Below, in pieces: positions 1-6,546 of a stretch of 12,657 nt of DNA. Each line of letters opens with the position of its first letter. The stretch's first letter is position 1. A model generated the notes under the pieces. It was not told where the DNA came from. It searched no databases and was given only the letters and a program-made list of their open reading frames with translations. The DNA lies in contig JAUJNC010000136.1 of assembly GCA_030446525.1 (NCBI GenBank), forward strand, positions 1 to 12,657, given 5' to 3'. The stretch is from Armatimonadaceae bacterium. GTDB lineage: Bacteria; Armatimonadota; Armatimonadia; Armatimonadales; Armatimonadaceae. A program made the position numbers and the translations under genes.

Positions 1-1
1 G

Positions 2-1522
2 GATCGGGAAGTGATAGTCCGCGCGCCCGAGTTCCCGCCAAACCTGGAGTGGATGATCACCCCGCGCCCGCTGAGCATCGGGGGGCTGCGCGGCAAGATA
101 GTGCTGCTGGAGTTCTGGACGTTCTGCTGAATCAACTGCCACCATAACGTCCCGCAGTTGCGGCGACTCCAGGAACAGTTCGAGGGCGCGCTGGTGGTCA
201 TCAGCGTCCACTCGGGGAAGTTCCCCGGCGAGAAGCGGACGGCCGACATCGGCGAGGCGGTGGCGCGCCACGGCATACGCAGCCCGGTCGTCAACGACGC
301 GGACTTCCGGGTGTGGCAGAGTTACGCCGTGCGCGCGTGGCCCACGCTCGTCCTGATCGATCCTTCGGGTAGGATCGTGCGTACGCAGTCCGGCGAGATC
401 AGGGCGGAGGACCTCGCGCCCGTCATCGCCGGGATGGTCCAGGAGTTCGACGCGAGCGGGCAGCTCGACCGGCGGCCCCTGGGCGGCCTCCGGGCCGACG
501 CCCTGGCCCACCCCGACCGCCCGCTGAGCTACCCGGGCAAGGTGCTGGCGACCCACGACGGGCGACTGTTCATCGCGGACACGGGCCACCACCGCATCCT
601 GGAAGTCCGGCTGGACGGCGAGGGCGCGGCCGGGGAGGTAGTGCGCGTCTTCGGCAGCGGGCGCGCGGCGCTCCGGGACGGGCCGGGCGCGGAGGCGGCC
701 TTCCACAGCCCGCACGGCATGGCCCTGGGCGGGTCCACTTTGTACGTGGCCGACACGGAGAACCATGCCGTGCGCGCCATCGAACTGGAGGGCGCGACGG
801 TGCGCACCGTCGCGGGGACCGGGGAGAAGGGCCAGGGGCGCGCCGTACCCGGCGCGCCCCCCGAAACGCCGCTGCGCTCGCCGTGGGCCCTGCTGGCAGC
901 GGATGACCTCCTTTTCATCGCCATGGCCGGGTCGCACCAGATCTGGGTGCTGCTCGGCGAGGGGCGGATCGGAGTGTTCGCCGGGAACGGGCGTGAAGCC
1001 CTCGTGGACGGCCCGCGGGGGGAGGCGAGCTTCAACCAGCCGAGCGACCTGGCGGAAGGGTTCGGGTACCTGTTCGTGGCCGATGCCGAAGCGAGCGCCG
1101 TCCGCGCCGTCTCGCTGGACGAGGCGCCGGCGGTACACACCCTCGTCGGCCAGGGGCTGTTCGAGTGGGGCGACGTGGACGGGGTCGGGGCCGAGGTGCG
1201 CCTGCAGCACGCGACCGGCATCGCCGTCCACGGTGACCTCCTCTACATCGCCGACAGCTACAACCACAAGGTCAAGACGCTGGACCCCGCCACGGGCGCG
1301 GTGCGCACACTGATCGGCACCGGGCAAAGCGGCGCCGCCGACGGCGCTTTCACCGAGGCCGAGCTGTATGAGCCGGAAGGGCTGAGCTTCGCGAGCGGCC
1401 GGATGTATATCGCGGACACGAACAACCACCGCGTGCGCGTGGCGGACCTCGCCACGGCGACGGTGCGTACGCTGACGCTGCGCGGCCTGGAACGTCTGCC
1501 GCCGGCGGCGCCAAAAACGTGA
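2..1522 (+). CDS. Thioredoxin-like/NHL-repeat selenoprotein (NHLRC2-type), 5' partial, Sec by UGA readthrough
   Basis: The frame is open from base 2 to TGA 1520-1522 if UGA 128-130 is read as selenocysteine, giving 506 visible residues. The N-terminal part reads [12 protein letters not shown], a [10 protein letters not shown] strand, then [19 protein letters not shown]. That matches the thioredoxin domain of NHLRC2-type proteins, in which the motif is WTYCCINC. Sec (visible residue 43) takes the place of the attacking Cys of the CxxC pair, giving U-I-N-C. The rest of the thioredoxin fold follows, with the cis-Pro segment [15 protein letters not shown] near 360 bp. From about 540 bp there are about five NHL beta-propeller blades, with [44 protein letters not shown] and [11 protein letters not shown]. 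The role is probably a thiol/selenol redox protein with a propeller for protein contacts. No signal peptide is visible, but the true start is probably left of the window; a GTG at 11-13 cannot be excluded. A naive annotation would begin at TTG 158 and lose the active site. Confidence 0.88.
128..130 (+). other. In-frame UGA decoded as selenocysteine in UINC motif
   Basis: The codons around the UGA are TTC TGC TGA ATC AAC TGC, that is F-C-U-I-N-C. Clear thioredoxin-domain homology continues in the same frame on both sides, and relatives of this family carry Cys at this place (CCINC). UGA at the redox-active Cys is the classic sign of selenocysteine. A suitable hairpin lies just downstream. Confidence 0.88.
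149..167 (+). promoter_or_regulatory. Candidate bacterial SECIS element for UGA 128-130
   Basis: GUC (149-151) plus CCGC (152-155) pairs with GCGG (160-163) and GAC (165-167), leaving C164 bulged. The apical loop is AGUU (156-159), with G as its second base. The loop begins 25 nt after the UGA. A 16-37 nt spacing and a G within the first two loop bases are known bacterial SECIS traits. A competing stem, CAACTGC 133-139 with GCAGTTG 154-160, has a 14-nt loop and fits the consensus less well. The fold was worked out by eye only. Confidence 0.6.
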
Positions 1523-1806
1523 TCCCTCGCGCCGGGCGGACAGCTCTTGCCGGCCCCGGGACACGGTTCCCGTCGCCACCGGCTCGTCGCCGACCCAGGC
1601 GCTGATCCCGCCCAACGATCGCATCCTGTTCGGCGCGACCAGTTCGAGGAGTGCGGGCACTGCGAACGCTGGCGCGAAGACCTCCTGCATTATTTCGGCG
1701 GTTCGTCGCCGGCGTGGAACGGCGGTCGGTGCAGGAATCCGTCGGCCCCCTGAGGAACATTGCGTGCGACACGCTCCGATAATGCGGCAGAGAAGGAAAG
1801 TCTATC
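1523..1806 (+). other. Gap between selenoprotein genes, with a CxxC thioredoxin-like scrap
   Basis: No convincing complete gene lies in these 284 bases. The frame open from 1547 to 1753 contains QFEECGHCERWREDLL at 1640-1687, a CxxC segment that looks like the active site of a thioredoxin-like protein. The codons before it do not look like protein. A neighbouring frame just upstream reads TQALIPPNDRILFGA, so the scrap may be the end of a small gene broken by a frameshift or a decayed paralogue. The last bases carry the Shine-Dalgarno site AAGGA (1793-1797) of the following gene. No strong promoter or terminator is visible. Confidence 0.4.
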
Positions 1807-2691
1807 ATGCCTACCCCCGACGTGACACAGCAGTTCGCCACTCTGGATGAGAAACCAAGCCCGGGCGACTACAACTTCGAGCACTTCCGCACCAAGCACC
1901 TGCTGAGCGACGCCGAGGCGACGGTGGCAAAACGCGGCATCGCGCCCGGCCAGGTGGCTCCCGAGTTCGAGCTGCCCCGCGCCGAGGGCGGCTCGCTGCG
2001 CCTGGGCGACCTGCGCGGCAAGCCGGTCCTGCTGCACTTCGGCTCGATCACCTGACCGGTCACGACCGGCTCGGTCGAGCCGCTCAAGAAACTCTACGCG
2101 CGCTGGGGTGATCAGGTGCAGTTCGTGGACGTCCTCATCCGGCAGGCGCACCCCGGCCCCGACGCGCCGCCGTATCGCAGCTTCGAGCAGAAGCTGCGGG
2201 ACGCGAAAGCCTACCAGGAGGAGGGCATTGGCTGGCCCGTGCTGGTGGACGACCTCCCCGGCACGGTCCATCAGGTCTACGGCGGCCTTTCCGACCCGAC
2301 GTATCTGATCGATGCCGAAGGGCGCGTCGCCTACTACAACATGTGGACCCACGCCCCCACGCTCCACGACGCCGTCGAGACGCTGCTCGGGCAAGGCGGG
2401 CGCGGCGTGGTCCGGGGGGAGGGCGTGGACCGCGTACCCCACTTCCTGCCGGCGATCACGGACGGCTGGAAAGGGCTGCGGCGCGGCCTGCCGCAAAGCT
2501 TCGTCGACATCGAAATGGCCTCGCCGGGGCAGGGCAGCGGCATCTGGCTCGGGCATCAGCTGCGCCCGCTTCTGGCGCCGTTGACGCTGCGGGCCCAGGC
2601 GTTGCCCGCCCCCGTGCGGCTCGGGCTGGCCGCCGGCGCGGCCGCCCTGCTGGTCTTGGCTGCCGGCCGGCGCGGCCGGAACAGGGGCTAG
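1807..2691 (+). CDS. Deiodinase-related selenoprotein with C-terminal membrane segment
   Basis: With UGA 2053-2055 read as Sec (residue 83) the product is 294 residues. After about 45 N-terminal residues, including SDAEATVAKRGIAPGQ, comes a thioredoxin/redoxin fold: VAPEFELP, LRLGDLRGKPVLLHFGSIT-U-P, then FVDVLIRQAHPGP and PTYLIDAEGRVAYYNMW. FGSxTUP and the downstream I-R-x-AHP segment are marks of the iodothyronine-deiodinase-like family, which occurs in bacteria with Sec or Cys. The substrate of bacterial members is generally unknown; a peroxide or thiol redox role is inferred. Residues about 272-286 (LGLAAGAAALLVLAAG) form a hydrophobic helix followed by Arg-rich residues, suggesting a C-terminal membrane anchor. 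The start ATG has AAGGA 9 nt upstream. Standard gene calling would split this into an 82-residue ORF and a 191-residue ORF beginning at GTG 2116. Confidence 0.92.
2053..2055 (+). other. In-frame UGA decoded as selenocysteine in FGSITUP motif
   Basis: GGC TCG ATC ACC TGA CCG GTC reads G-S-I-T-U-P-V. The UGA falls at the position of the catalytic Sec of deiodinase-family proteins (FGSCTUPPF in the animal enzymes). Homology runs without a frame change from before the UGA to the stop at 2691. Confidence 0.93.
2067..2082 (+). promoter_or_regulatory. Bacterial SECIS element for UGA 2053-2055
   Basis: CGGCUC (2067-2072) pairs perfectly with GAGCCG (2077-2082) around the tetraloop GGUC (2073-2076). 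The loop begins 17 nt after the UGA. The E. coli fdhF SECIS also shows GGUC in its apical loop, where SelB contacts it. A shorter stem, CCGGT 2056-2060 with ACCGG 2065-2069, would compete with it partly. Confidence 0.82.
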
Positions 2692-2748
2692 CGGCGGTGC
2701 AGCTCAAGCCGATCACGTGTCGCGCCGGCATAAAGTGCGAACCCGACC

Positions 2749-3222
2749 GTGTTCCTTAGGAAGCGGACGGAGAGCTGTCTGGTGGCGATCTGGCTGGCGC
2801 TCCCGATCGGCGGCTGCGCCGATCTGCCGCGCGACCAGTACGGCTGGACGGAGCGCATCCGGGAAAGCGGGGTGATGACGGTGGGCGTCTCGCACGAAGG
2901 CGCGACGCCCGCGGCTTTGGGGGAGCGCGAGAAGCGGCTCGTGGAAACGGTGGCACGTCGCTTGGGGGCGCGCGTCGACTGGCGGCGCGGCAACGCGCAC
3001 GCGCTGCTGCAGGAGCTGGAAGAACGGAACCTCCCCCTGGTGGCCGCGACCGTCCCCTGCGACTCGCCTTTCGCCCCGCGTATCGGCATGTCGCAGCCTT
3101 ACCTCAAGAAAGGTCCGCGCGAAAGAGACTACTGCCTGGCAGTCGCGCCCGGCGAGAACCGCCTGCTGCTGCTGGTGGATCAGGTGATCGCCGGGGAGCG
3201 CCGCCGGGAGGGTGACCGATGA
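2749..3222 (+). CDS. Short lipoprotein, family 3 solute-binding-like (single lobe)
   Basis: The product is 157 residues, starting at GTG 2749; an in-frame TAA at 2731 allows no other start ahead of the signal peptide. Basic residues (RKR) and a hydrophobic stretch LVAIWLALPIGGC end in a lipobox with Cys23, so the protein is probably a lipid-anchored envelope protein. After it come RIRESGVMTVGVSHE, a typical first strand of a family 3 (MltF/amino-acid) solute-binding domain, and EREKRLVETVARRLGARVDW. The chain stops at about half the usual length of about 250 residues, so only the first lobe is present. The stop overlaps the next start as ATGA, implying translational coupling and a shared job with the CDF-like protein. 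The ligand is unknown. Confidence 0.75.
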   Translation: MFLRKRTESCLVAIWLALPIGGCADLPRDQYGWTERIRESGVMTVGVSHEGATPAALGEREKRLVETVARRLGARVDWRRGNAHALLQELEERNLPLVAATVPCDSPFAPRIGMSQPYLKKGPRERDYCLAVAPGENRLLLLVDQVIAGERRREGDR

Positions 3223-4289
3223 GCAAAGACACGGCGGACGCTCACGAATCACAGGACGAGGCGGCGCAGAACACCCCGCGGTCCAGTCCGGAGTGCCCCG
3301 AACACACGCGCGGCCCGTCCAAAGAGGAGCTGCGCGCCGGCTTCGCGAAGATGCGGCGGCTGAGCGGGGTCACCCTGTTCTACCAGGTCACCGCGGCCGC
3401 TCTGCTCGGCTCGGTGATGGGGGGCAGCCAGGTGGTCAAGACCGAATGGCTGGAGAACGCGCTGGCGATCGTGCCGGCGGCGGGGGTGCTGCTGACGTAC
3501 CGCGTCGAAAACAGGGGGGCGGACCAGCGGCGCCCGTTCGGCTACCACCGCGCGGGGACCATCGCCTTCCTCGCGGCGGCGTTCGTCCTGGCCGGCATCG
3601 GCACCTACCTGTGTTTCGATTCGCTGATGAAGCTGATCCGCGGCGAGCGCCCGGCGATCGGCGGCTTCACCCTGTTCGGCCACACCTTCTGGCACGGGTG
3701 GCTGATGATGGGCGCGATGTTCGTCACGGCGATCCCCCCCGTCCTGCTGGGCCGCGCGAAGCTGCCGGTGGCCCGGCTGATCCACGACAAGCCGCTGTAC
3801 GCCGACGCCGACATGAACCGCGCCAACTGGATGACCAACGGAGCGGGCATCGTCGGGCTGAGCCTGGTGGCCTGGGGGCTCTGGTGGGGCGACTCGCTGG
3901 CCGCGCTCGTGATCTCGCTCGACATCCTGCGCGACGGCGAGGCCGACGTCGCCCGCAGCCTGTCGGACGTGATGGACCATCACCCCGTCGACATCGAAAG
4001 GGACGAGGAAGATCCGATCACCGGGGACGTGCGGCGCGCCGTGCGCGCCCTGCCGTTCGTGACCGACGAGCGGGTGCTCCTGCGCGAACACGGTCGCTAC
4101 CTGTATGCCGAGATCTTCATCAAGCCCAACCGGCGCCTGCCGCCCGCGGCCGAGGCCAGCCATCAGGTGCGCCAGGCGGTCATGCCGCTCGACTGGCGCC
4201 TGCGGCACATCGTGATCGAGTTCAACGACGACATAAATGGCGCCGCGAGCGTGCCGACCCGCGAAGAGCTGGAAATCGAATCGGGCTGA
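3219..4289 (+). CDS. Cation diffusion facilitator-like membrane transporter
   Basis: The product is 356 residues. The start ATG has GGGAGG (3206-3211) 7 nt upstream and overlaps the lipoprotein stop. After a charged N-terminus of about 45 residues there are about six hydrophobic segments, near residues 51-71, 79-95, 113-137, 160-178, 206-223 and 226-238. The link RRPFGYHRAGTIAF between segments 2 and 3 is the usual CDF RF-P-YG-x-R-x-E-like signature. A cytoplasmic C-terminal domain follows from about 240, with the beta-alpha pattern VRALPFVTDERVLLREHGRYLYAE. CDF proteins export divalent metals such as Zn, Fe or Mn by antiport. The metal-site positions are unusual: E76 and N80 in segment 2, and M199 and N203 in the ADADMNRAN stretch, replace the usual D/H-xxx-D pairs. 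The transported ion is therefore uncertain. Confidence 0.82.
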   Translation: MSKDTADAHESQDEAAQNTPRSSPECPEHTRGPSKEELRAGFAKMRRLSGVTLFYQVTAAALLGSVMGGSQVVKTEWLENALAIVPAAGVLLTYRVENRGADQRRPFGYHRAGTIAFLAAAFVLAGIGTYLCFDSLMKLIRGERPAIGGFTLFGHTFWHGWLMMGAMFVTAIPPVLLGRAKLPVARLIHDKPLYADADMNRANWMTNGAGIVGLSLVAWGLWWGDSLAALVISLDILRDGEADVARSLSDVMDHHPVDIERDEEDPITGDVRRAVRALPFVTDERVLLREHGRYLYAEIFIKPNRRLPPAAEASHQVRQAVMPLDWRLRHIVIEFNDDINGAASVPTREELEIESG

Positions 4290-4320
4290 TCGGAACACCT
4301 CTGTCAGGAGCAGACGAAAC

Positions 4321-4455
4321 ATGGCAGCAAATGCCAACAAGGAAACGCATTACGACGTGTTGATCATCGGCGAGGTAGACCGCCTCCGCGACGCCGTCCA
4401 CATCCACCCGACCCTGTCCGACACGGTGCAGGGCACCGTGTCGTCCCTCGACTGA
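4321..4455 (+). pseudogene. Internally deleted pyridine nucleotide-disulfide oxidoreductase relic
   Basis: This is a 44-codon ORF with a good Shine-Dalgarno AGGAG (4306-4310). It starts as THYDVLIIG, the beginning of the FAD-binding Rossmann fold of the mercuric reductase/dihydrolipoamide dehydrogenase family. Instead of the GxG repeat it passes at about 4371/4372 straight into EVDRLRDAVHIHPTLSDTV, the typical C-terminal dimerisation motif (HPTLSE) of the same family. About 400 residues of FAD, NAD and interface domain are missing and the frame is kept. The product cannot be an active enzyme. It may be a true in-frame deletion or an assembly collapse. It lies 31 bp behind the CDF-like gene and would have been its operon partner. 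Confidence 0.75.
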
Positions 4456-4468
4456 ACCCGGGATCGGT

Positions 4469-5455
4469 CTACGCGGCGGTCCATGCCAGCGCGCGCAGCT
4501 CGCCGAACTCGTGCCGGCATTTGCGCCAGGTCGCGCCGCCGTCTTCGCTGCGGTACAGGTAGCCCAGGACCGACGCGCAGAAGACGAGATCGGGATCGGC
4601 GGGGTTTGTCGCGAAGCTCCAGATCGTGCTGTTGGGCGCCGGGGACAGCTCGGCCGCCTGCCAGCTCGCGCCGCCGTCGCGCGACATCTGGACCGCCCCG
4701 GCCGTGCCCGGCGGGCCGTTGCCGTTGCCCAGAAACAGCGTGGCGGGGTCGTCGGCTTTCTGTGCGAGTCCGCGGCAGTAGGCCCACGGGAACTGTTCCT
4801 TCACCTTCTGTGGCTGCCAGGTCGCGCCGCCGTCGCGGCTCAGGTTGATGTCGTTGTTGGTGGCCGCGACCAGCGTCTTCGGGCCGCCCGGCGCCACAAG
4901 GAGATCGTGGATGTCCGGGCTGCTCAGGCCCCCATCCCGCCGCTCCCACGTCGCGCCGCCGTCCGTGCTGACCCGCACGCCGTCCAGCTCGATGCCCGCC
5001 CAGACCGTGTCGTCGTTGGCCGGATCCGCGACCAGGCAGGTCACGCGCATGTAAACGAGGTCCGGGCTTTCGCGGACCAGGCCGGCTTCCAGCGGCTCCC
5101 AGGACGCCCCGGCGTCCTCGGAACGGTACAGCGCGGCCGGGCACGTGCCCACGAACAGGGTGTCGGGCCGGCGCGGGTGAACCAGCAGCGACCAGACGCT
5201 GGTGCCCGCCTCCCAGCCCCGGCCGGGGTCGAACGGCGCGGGCAGGCGCTCCCAACGCCCGCCCCCGTCTTCGGTGCGATAGATCCCCGCGTTCGTGCCC
5301 GCGTAGAGCACCTGCGGGTTCTGCGGGTGCGCGGCGAGCGCGCGCACGTCGGCCTCGAGGAACATCCCCGCGCACGCGCGCCGGAACGTTTCCCCGCCGT
5401 CCGTGCTGCGCCACACGCCCTGCCCGATCGTACCGGCATAGACGACGGCGTTCAT
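4469..5455 (-). CDS. BNR/Asp-box beta-propeller protein (sialidase/Ycf48-like fold)
   Basis: The product is 328 residues. ATG 5455 overlaps the xylanase stop as ATGA, so the two genes are translationally coupled. The chain is built from about seven repeats bearing Asp boxes: RSTDGGETF, RTEDGGGRW, RSEDAGASW, VSTDGGATW, SRDGGATW, SRDGGASW and RSEDGGATW. Between them are strands of the type PDTLFVGTCPAALYRS. This is the BNR/YVTN beta-propeller seen in sialidases, xyloglucanases of GH74 and Ycf48-like assembly factors. No signal peptide is visible at MNAVVYAGTIGQGVW, and catalytic residues cannot be assigned. Given its xylanase partner it may bind or cleave a plant or algal glycan, but a non-enzymatic binding role is equally likely. 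Repetitive DNA within it reflects the Asp boxes. Confidence 0.8.
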   Translation of the reverse strand: MNAVVYAGTIGQGVWRSTDGGETFRRACAGMFLEADVRALAAHPQNPQVLYAGTNAGIYRTEDGGGRWERLPAPFDPGRGWEAGTSVWSLLVHPRRPDTLFVGTCPAALYRSEDAGASWEPLEAGLVRESPDLVYMRVTCLVADPANDDTVWAGIELDGVRVSTDGGATWERRDGGLSSPDIHDLLVAPGGPKTLVAATNNDINLSRDGGATWQPQKVKEQFPWAYCRGLAQKADDPATLFLGNGNGPPGTAGAVQMSRDGGASWQAAELSPAPNSTIWSFATNPADPDLVFCASVLGYLYRSEDGGATWRKCRHEFGELRALAWTAA

Positions 5456-6546
5456 CGCTTCACTTGCTCCCCGTTCTCCGCCGCGGCGCCCCCCAGGGCG
5501 CGGCCGTCGGGCAGGGTCACCGTGACGGTGAGCGTCGTCCCTTCGCCGGGCAGTGCGGTCGGCACCGTCTGCGTTTGTCCGGTTGTCTCCACCGTCACCT
5601 CGTAGTCGCCCTGGAAGCCGCGCACCGTGTACTGTCCGTACTCGTCGGTCGCGCCGTCGGCATTCGTCCACCACTGGTTGAAGACCAGGTCGCTGTACAC
5701 CTCGCCGTTCGGCTTGATCGACCAGTCGCGCCGGTACATCGCCCCGTTGGGCTTCCAGTGCGCCCCTTCCCAGAAGCCCCACATGAGGAAGCTGTCGACC
5801 GCCGGGTGGCTGAAGACCAGGGTCAGGAAGTCGCATGTGTAGTCCGCCTGCAGCGCCTCGTCGGTGGTGTCGATGTCGAACTCGGTGACCTGAAGCGTCT
5901 TGCCCATCTGCGCGAACCGGTCGAGGACCGCGAGCAGCGTTTCGGGCGGCGTCACGTTCGGACCGAAGTGCCCCTGGAAGCCGAAGCCGTCGATGGGCGC
6001 CCCCAGGCTTTCCAGATGCGGGATCAGGCCGAGGTAGTAGCGGTGCTTGAAGTAGTCGGCGCCGCCGACCGCGAGGATGTTGAAGTCGTTGAGGAAGAGC
6101 CTCGCGTAGGGATCCGCCTCCCGGGCGCGCAGGAGCCACTGCGCCATCTCGTCCCGCCCCAGGATGTTTATCACCTGGTTGTTGGTGTAGGGCTCGTTGA
6201 TGACGTCCCAGTCTTCGAGCTGGCCCTGCAGCGCGCCGGCTTCCTCCGTGATGTGGCTGTTGATCCGGTCGCGCAGCCAGGCGTCGGCCGCCTCCTGGCC
6301 CTGCGTCGCCTTGATGTCGTCGTACGTGATCTGGACGTTGGCCGGCATCCATCTCCAGCCCGGCCAGATCAGGTTGTGGCCGCGCACCCTCCCGATGCCG
6401 TTGTCCCGCAGCCACTGGAGCGCCTGCGGGGGACGCTGCCGGTTGGACTCCCACTGCGGCCACTTCAGGTCGTTCTCGAACACCACCTTGTTGAAGAGCT
6501 GCTTGACCCTGTCCTGGTAGGTCTGGTTGTCCGTCCCGGCGCCCAG
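5452..6546 (-). CDS. GH10 endo-1,4-beta-xylanase, intact catalytic domain (3' part of a frameshifted gene)
   Basis: This in-frame stretch after the TAG at 6549-6547 encodes LGAGTDNQ, then NKVVFENDLKWPQWE, a GH10 landmark, followed by the (beta/alpha)8 barrel. RVRGHNLIWPGW is the conserved strand 3. WDVINEP supplies the acid/base Glu (codon 6193-6195) and LQVTEFDIDT the nucleophile Glu (codon 5881-5883). The barrel ends around SFLMWGFWEGAHWKP. A small C-terminal beta domain follows, GQYTVRGFQGDYEVTVETTGQ, resembling the Ig-like tail often found on such enzymes. GH10 enzymes cut xylan internally with retention of configuration. An ATG at 6486 is only an internal Met; the gene really begins near 7371. 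It overlaps the downstream BNR gene by ATGA. Confidence 0.88.
   Translation of the reverse strand: MGAGTDNQTYQDRVKQLFNKVVFENDLKWPQWESNRQRPPQALQWLRDNGIGRVRGHNLIWPGWRWMPANVQITYDDIKATQGQEAADAWLRDRINSHITEEAGALQGQLEDWDVINEPYTNNQVINILGRDEMAQWLLRAREADPYARLFLNDFNILAVGGADYFKHRYYLGLIPHLESLGAPIDGFGFQGHFGPNVTPPETLLAVLDRFAQMGKTLQVTEFDIDTTDEALQADYTCDFLTLVFSHPAVDSFLMWGFWEGAHWKPNGAMYRRDWSIKPNGEVYSDLVFNQWWTNADGATDEYGQYTVRGFQGDYEVTVETTGQTQTVPTALPGEGTTLTVTVTLPDGRALGGAAAENGEQVKR

Noticed and set aside
133..160. Perfect CAACTGC/GCAGTTG stem as the SECIS of the first UGA
   Set aside because: Its loop is 14 nt, starts only 9 nt after the UGA and has no G at its first two positions. The 149-167 hairpin fits the bacterial pattern better.
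128..2055. UGA read as tryptophan (alternative genetic code) instead of selenocysteine
   Set aside because: Other genes here end sensibly at UGA, for example 1520-1522, 3220-3222 within an ATGA overlap, and 12547-12549. Tryptophan would also make no sense at the two redox active sites.
2663..2679. CCGGCC-GGCGC-GGCCGG hairpin as a terminator behind the deiodinase-like gene
   Set aside because: It lies inside the last codons of the gene and has no following T run; such pairings are common in GC-rich DNA.
3212..4363. 383-codon plus-strand ORF and 363-codon minus-strand ORF overlapping the CDF-like gene
   Set aside because: Both are Arg/Gly/Pro-rich shadows. The frame 3219-4289 carries membrane helices and family motifs.
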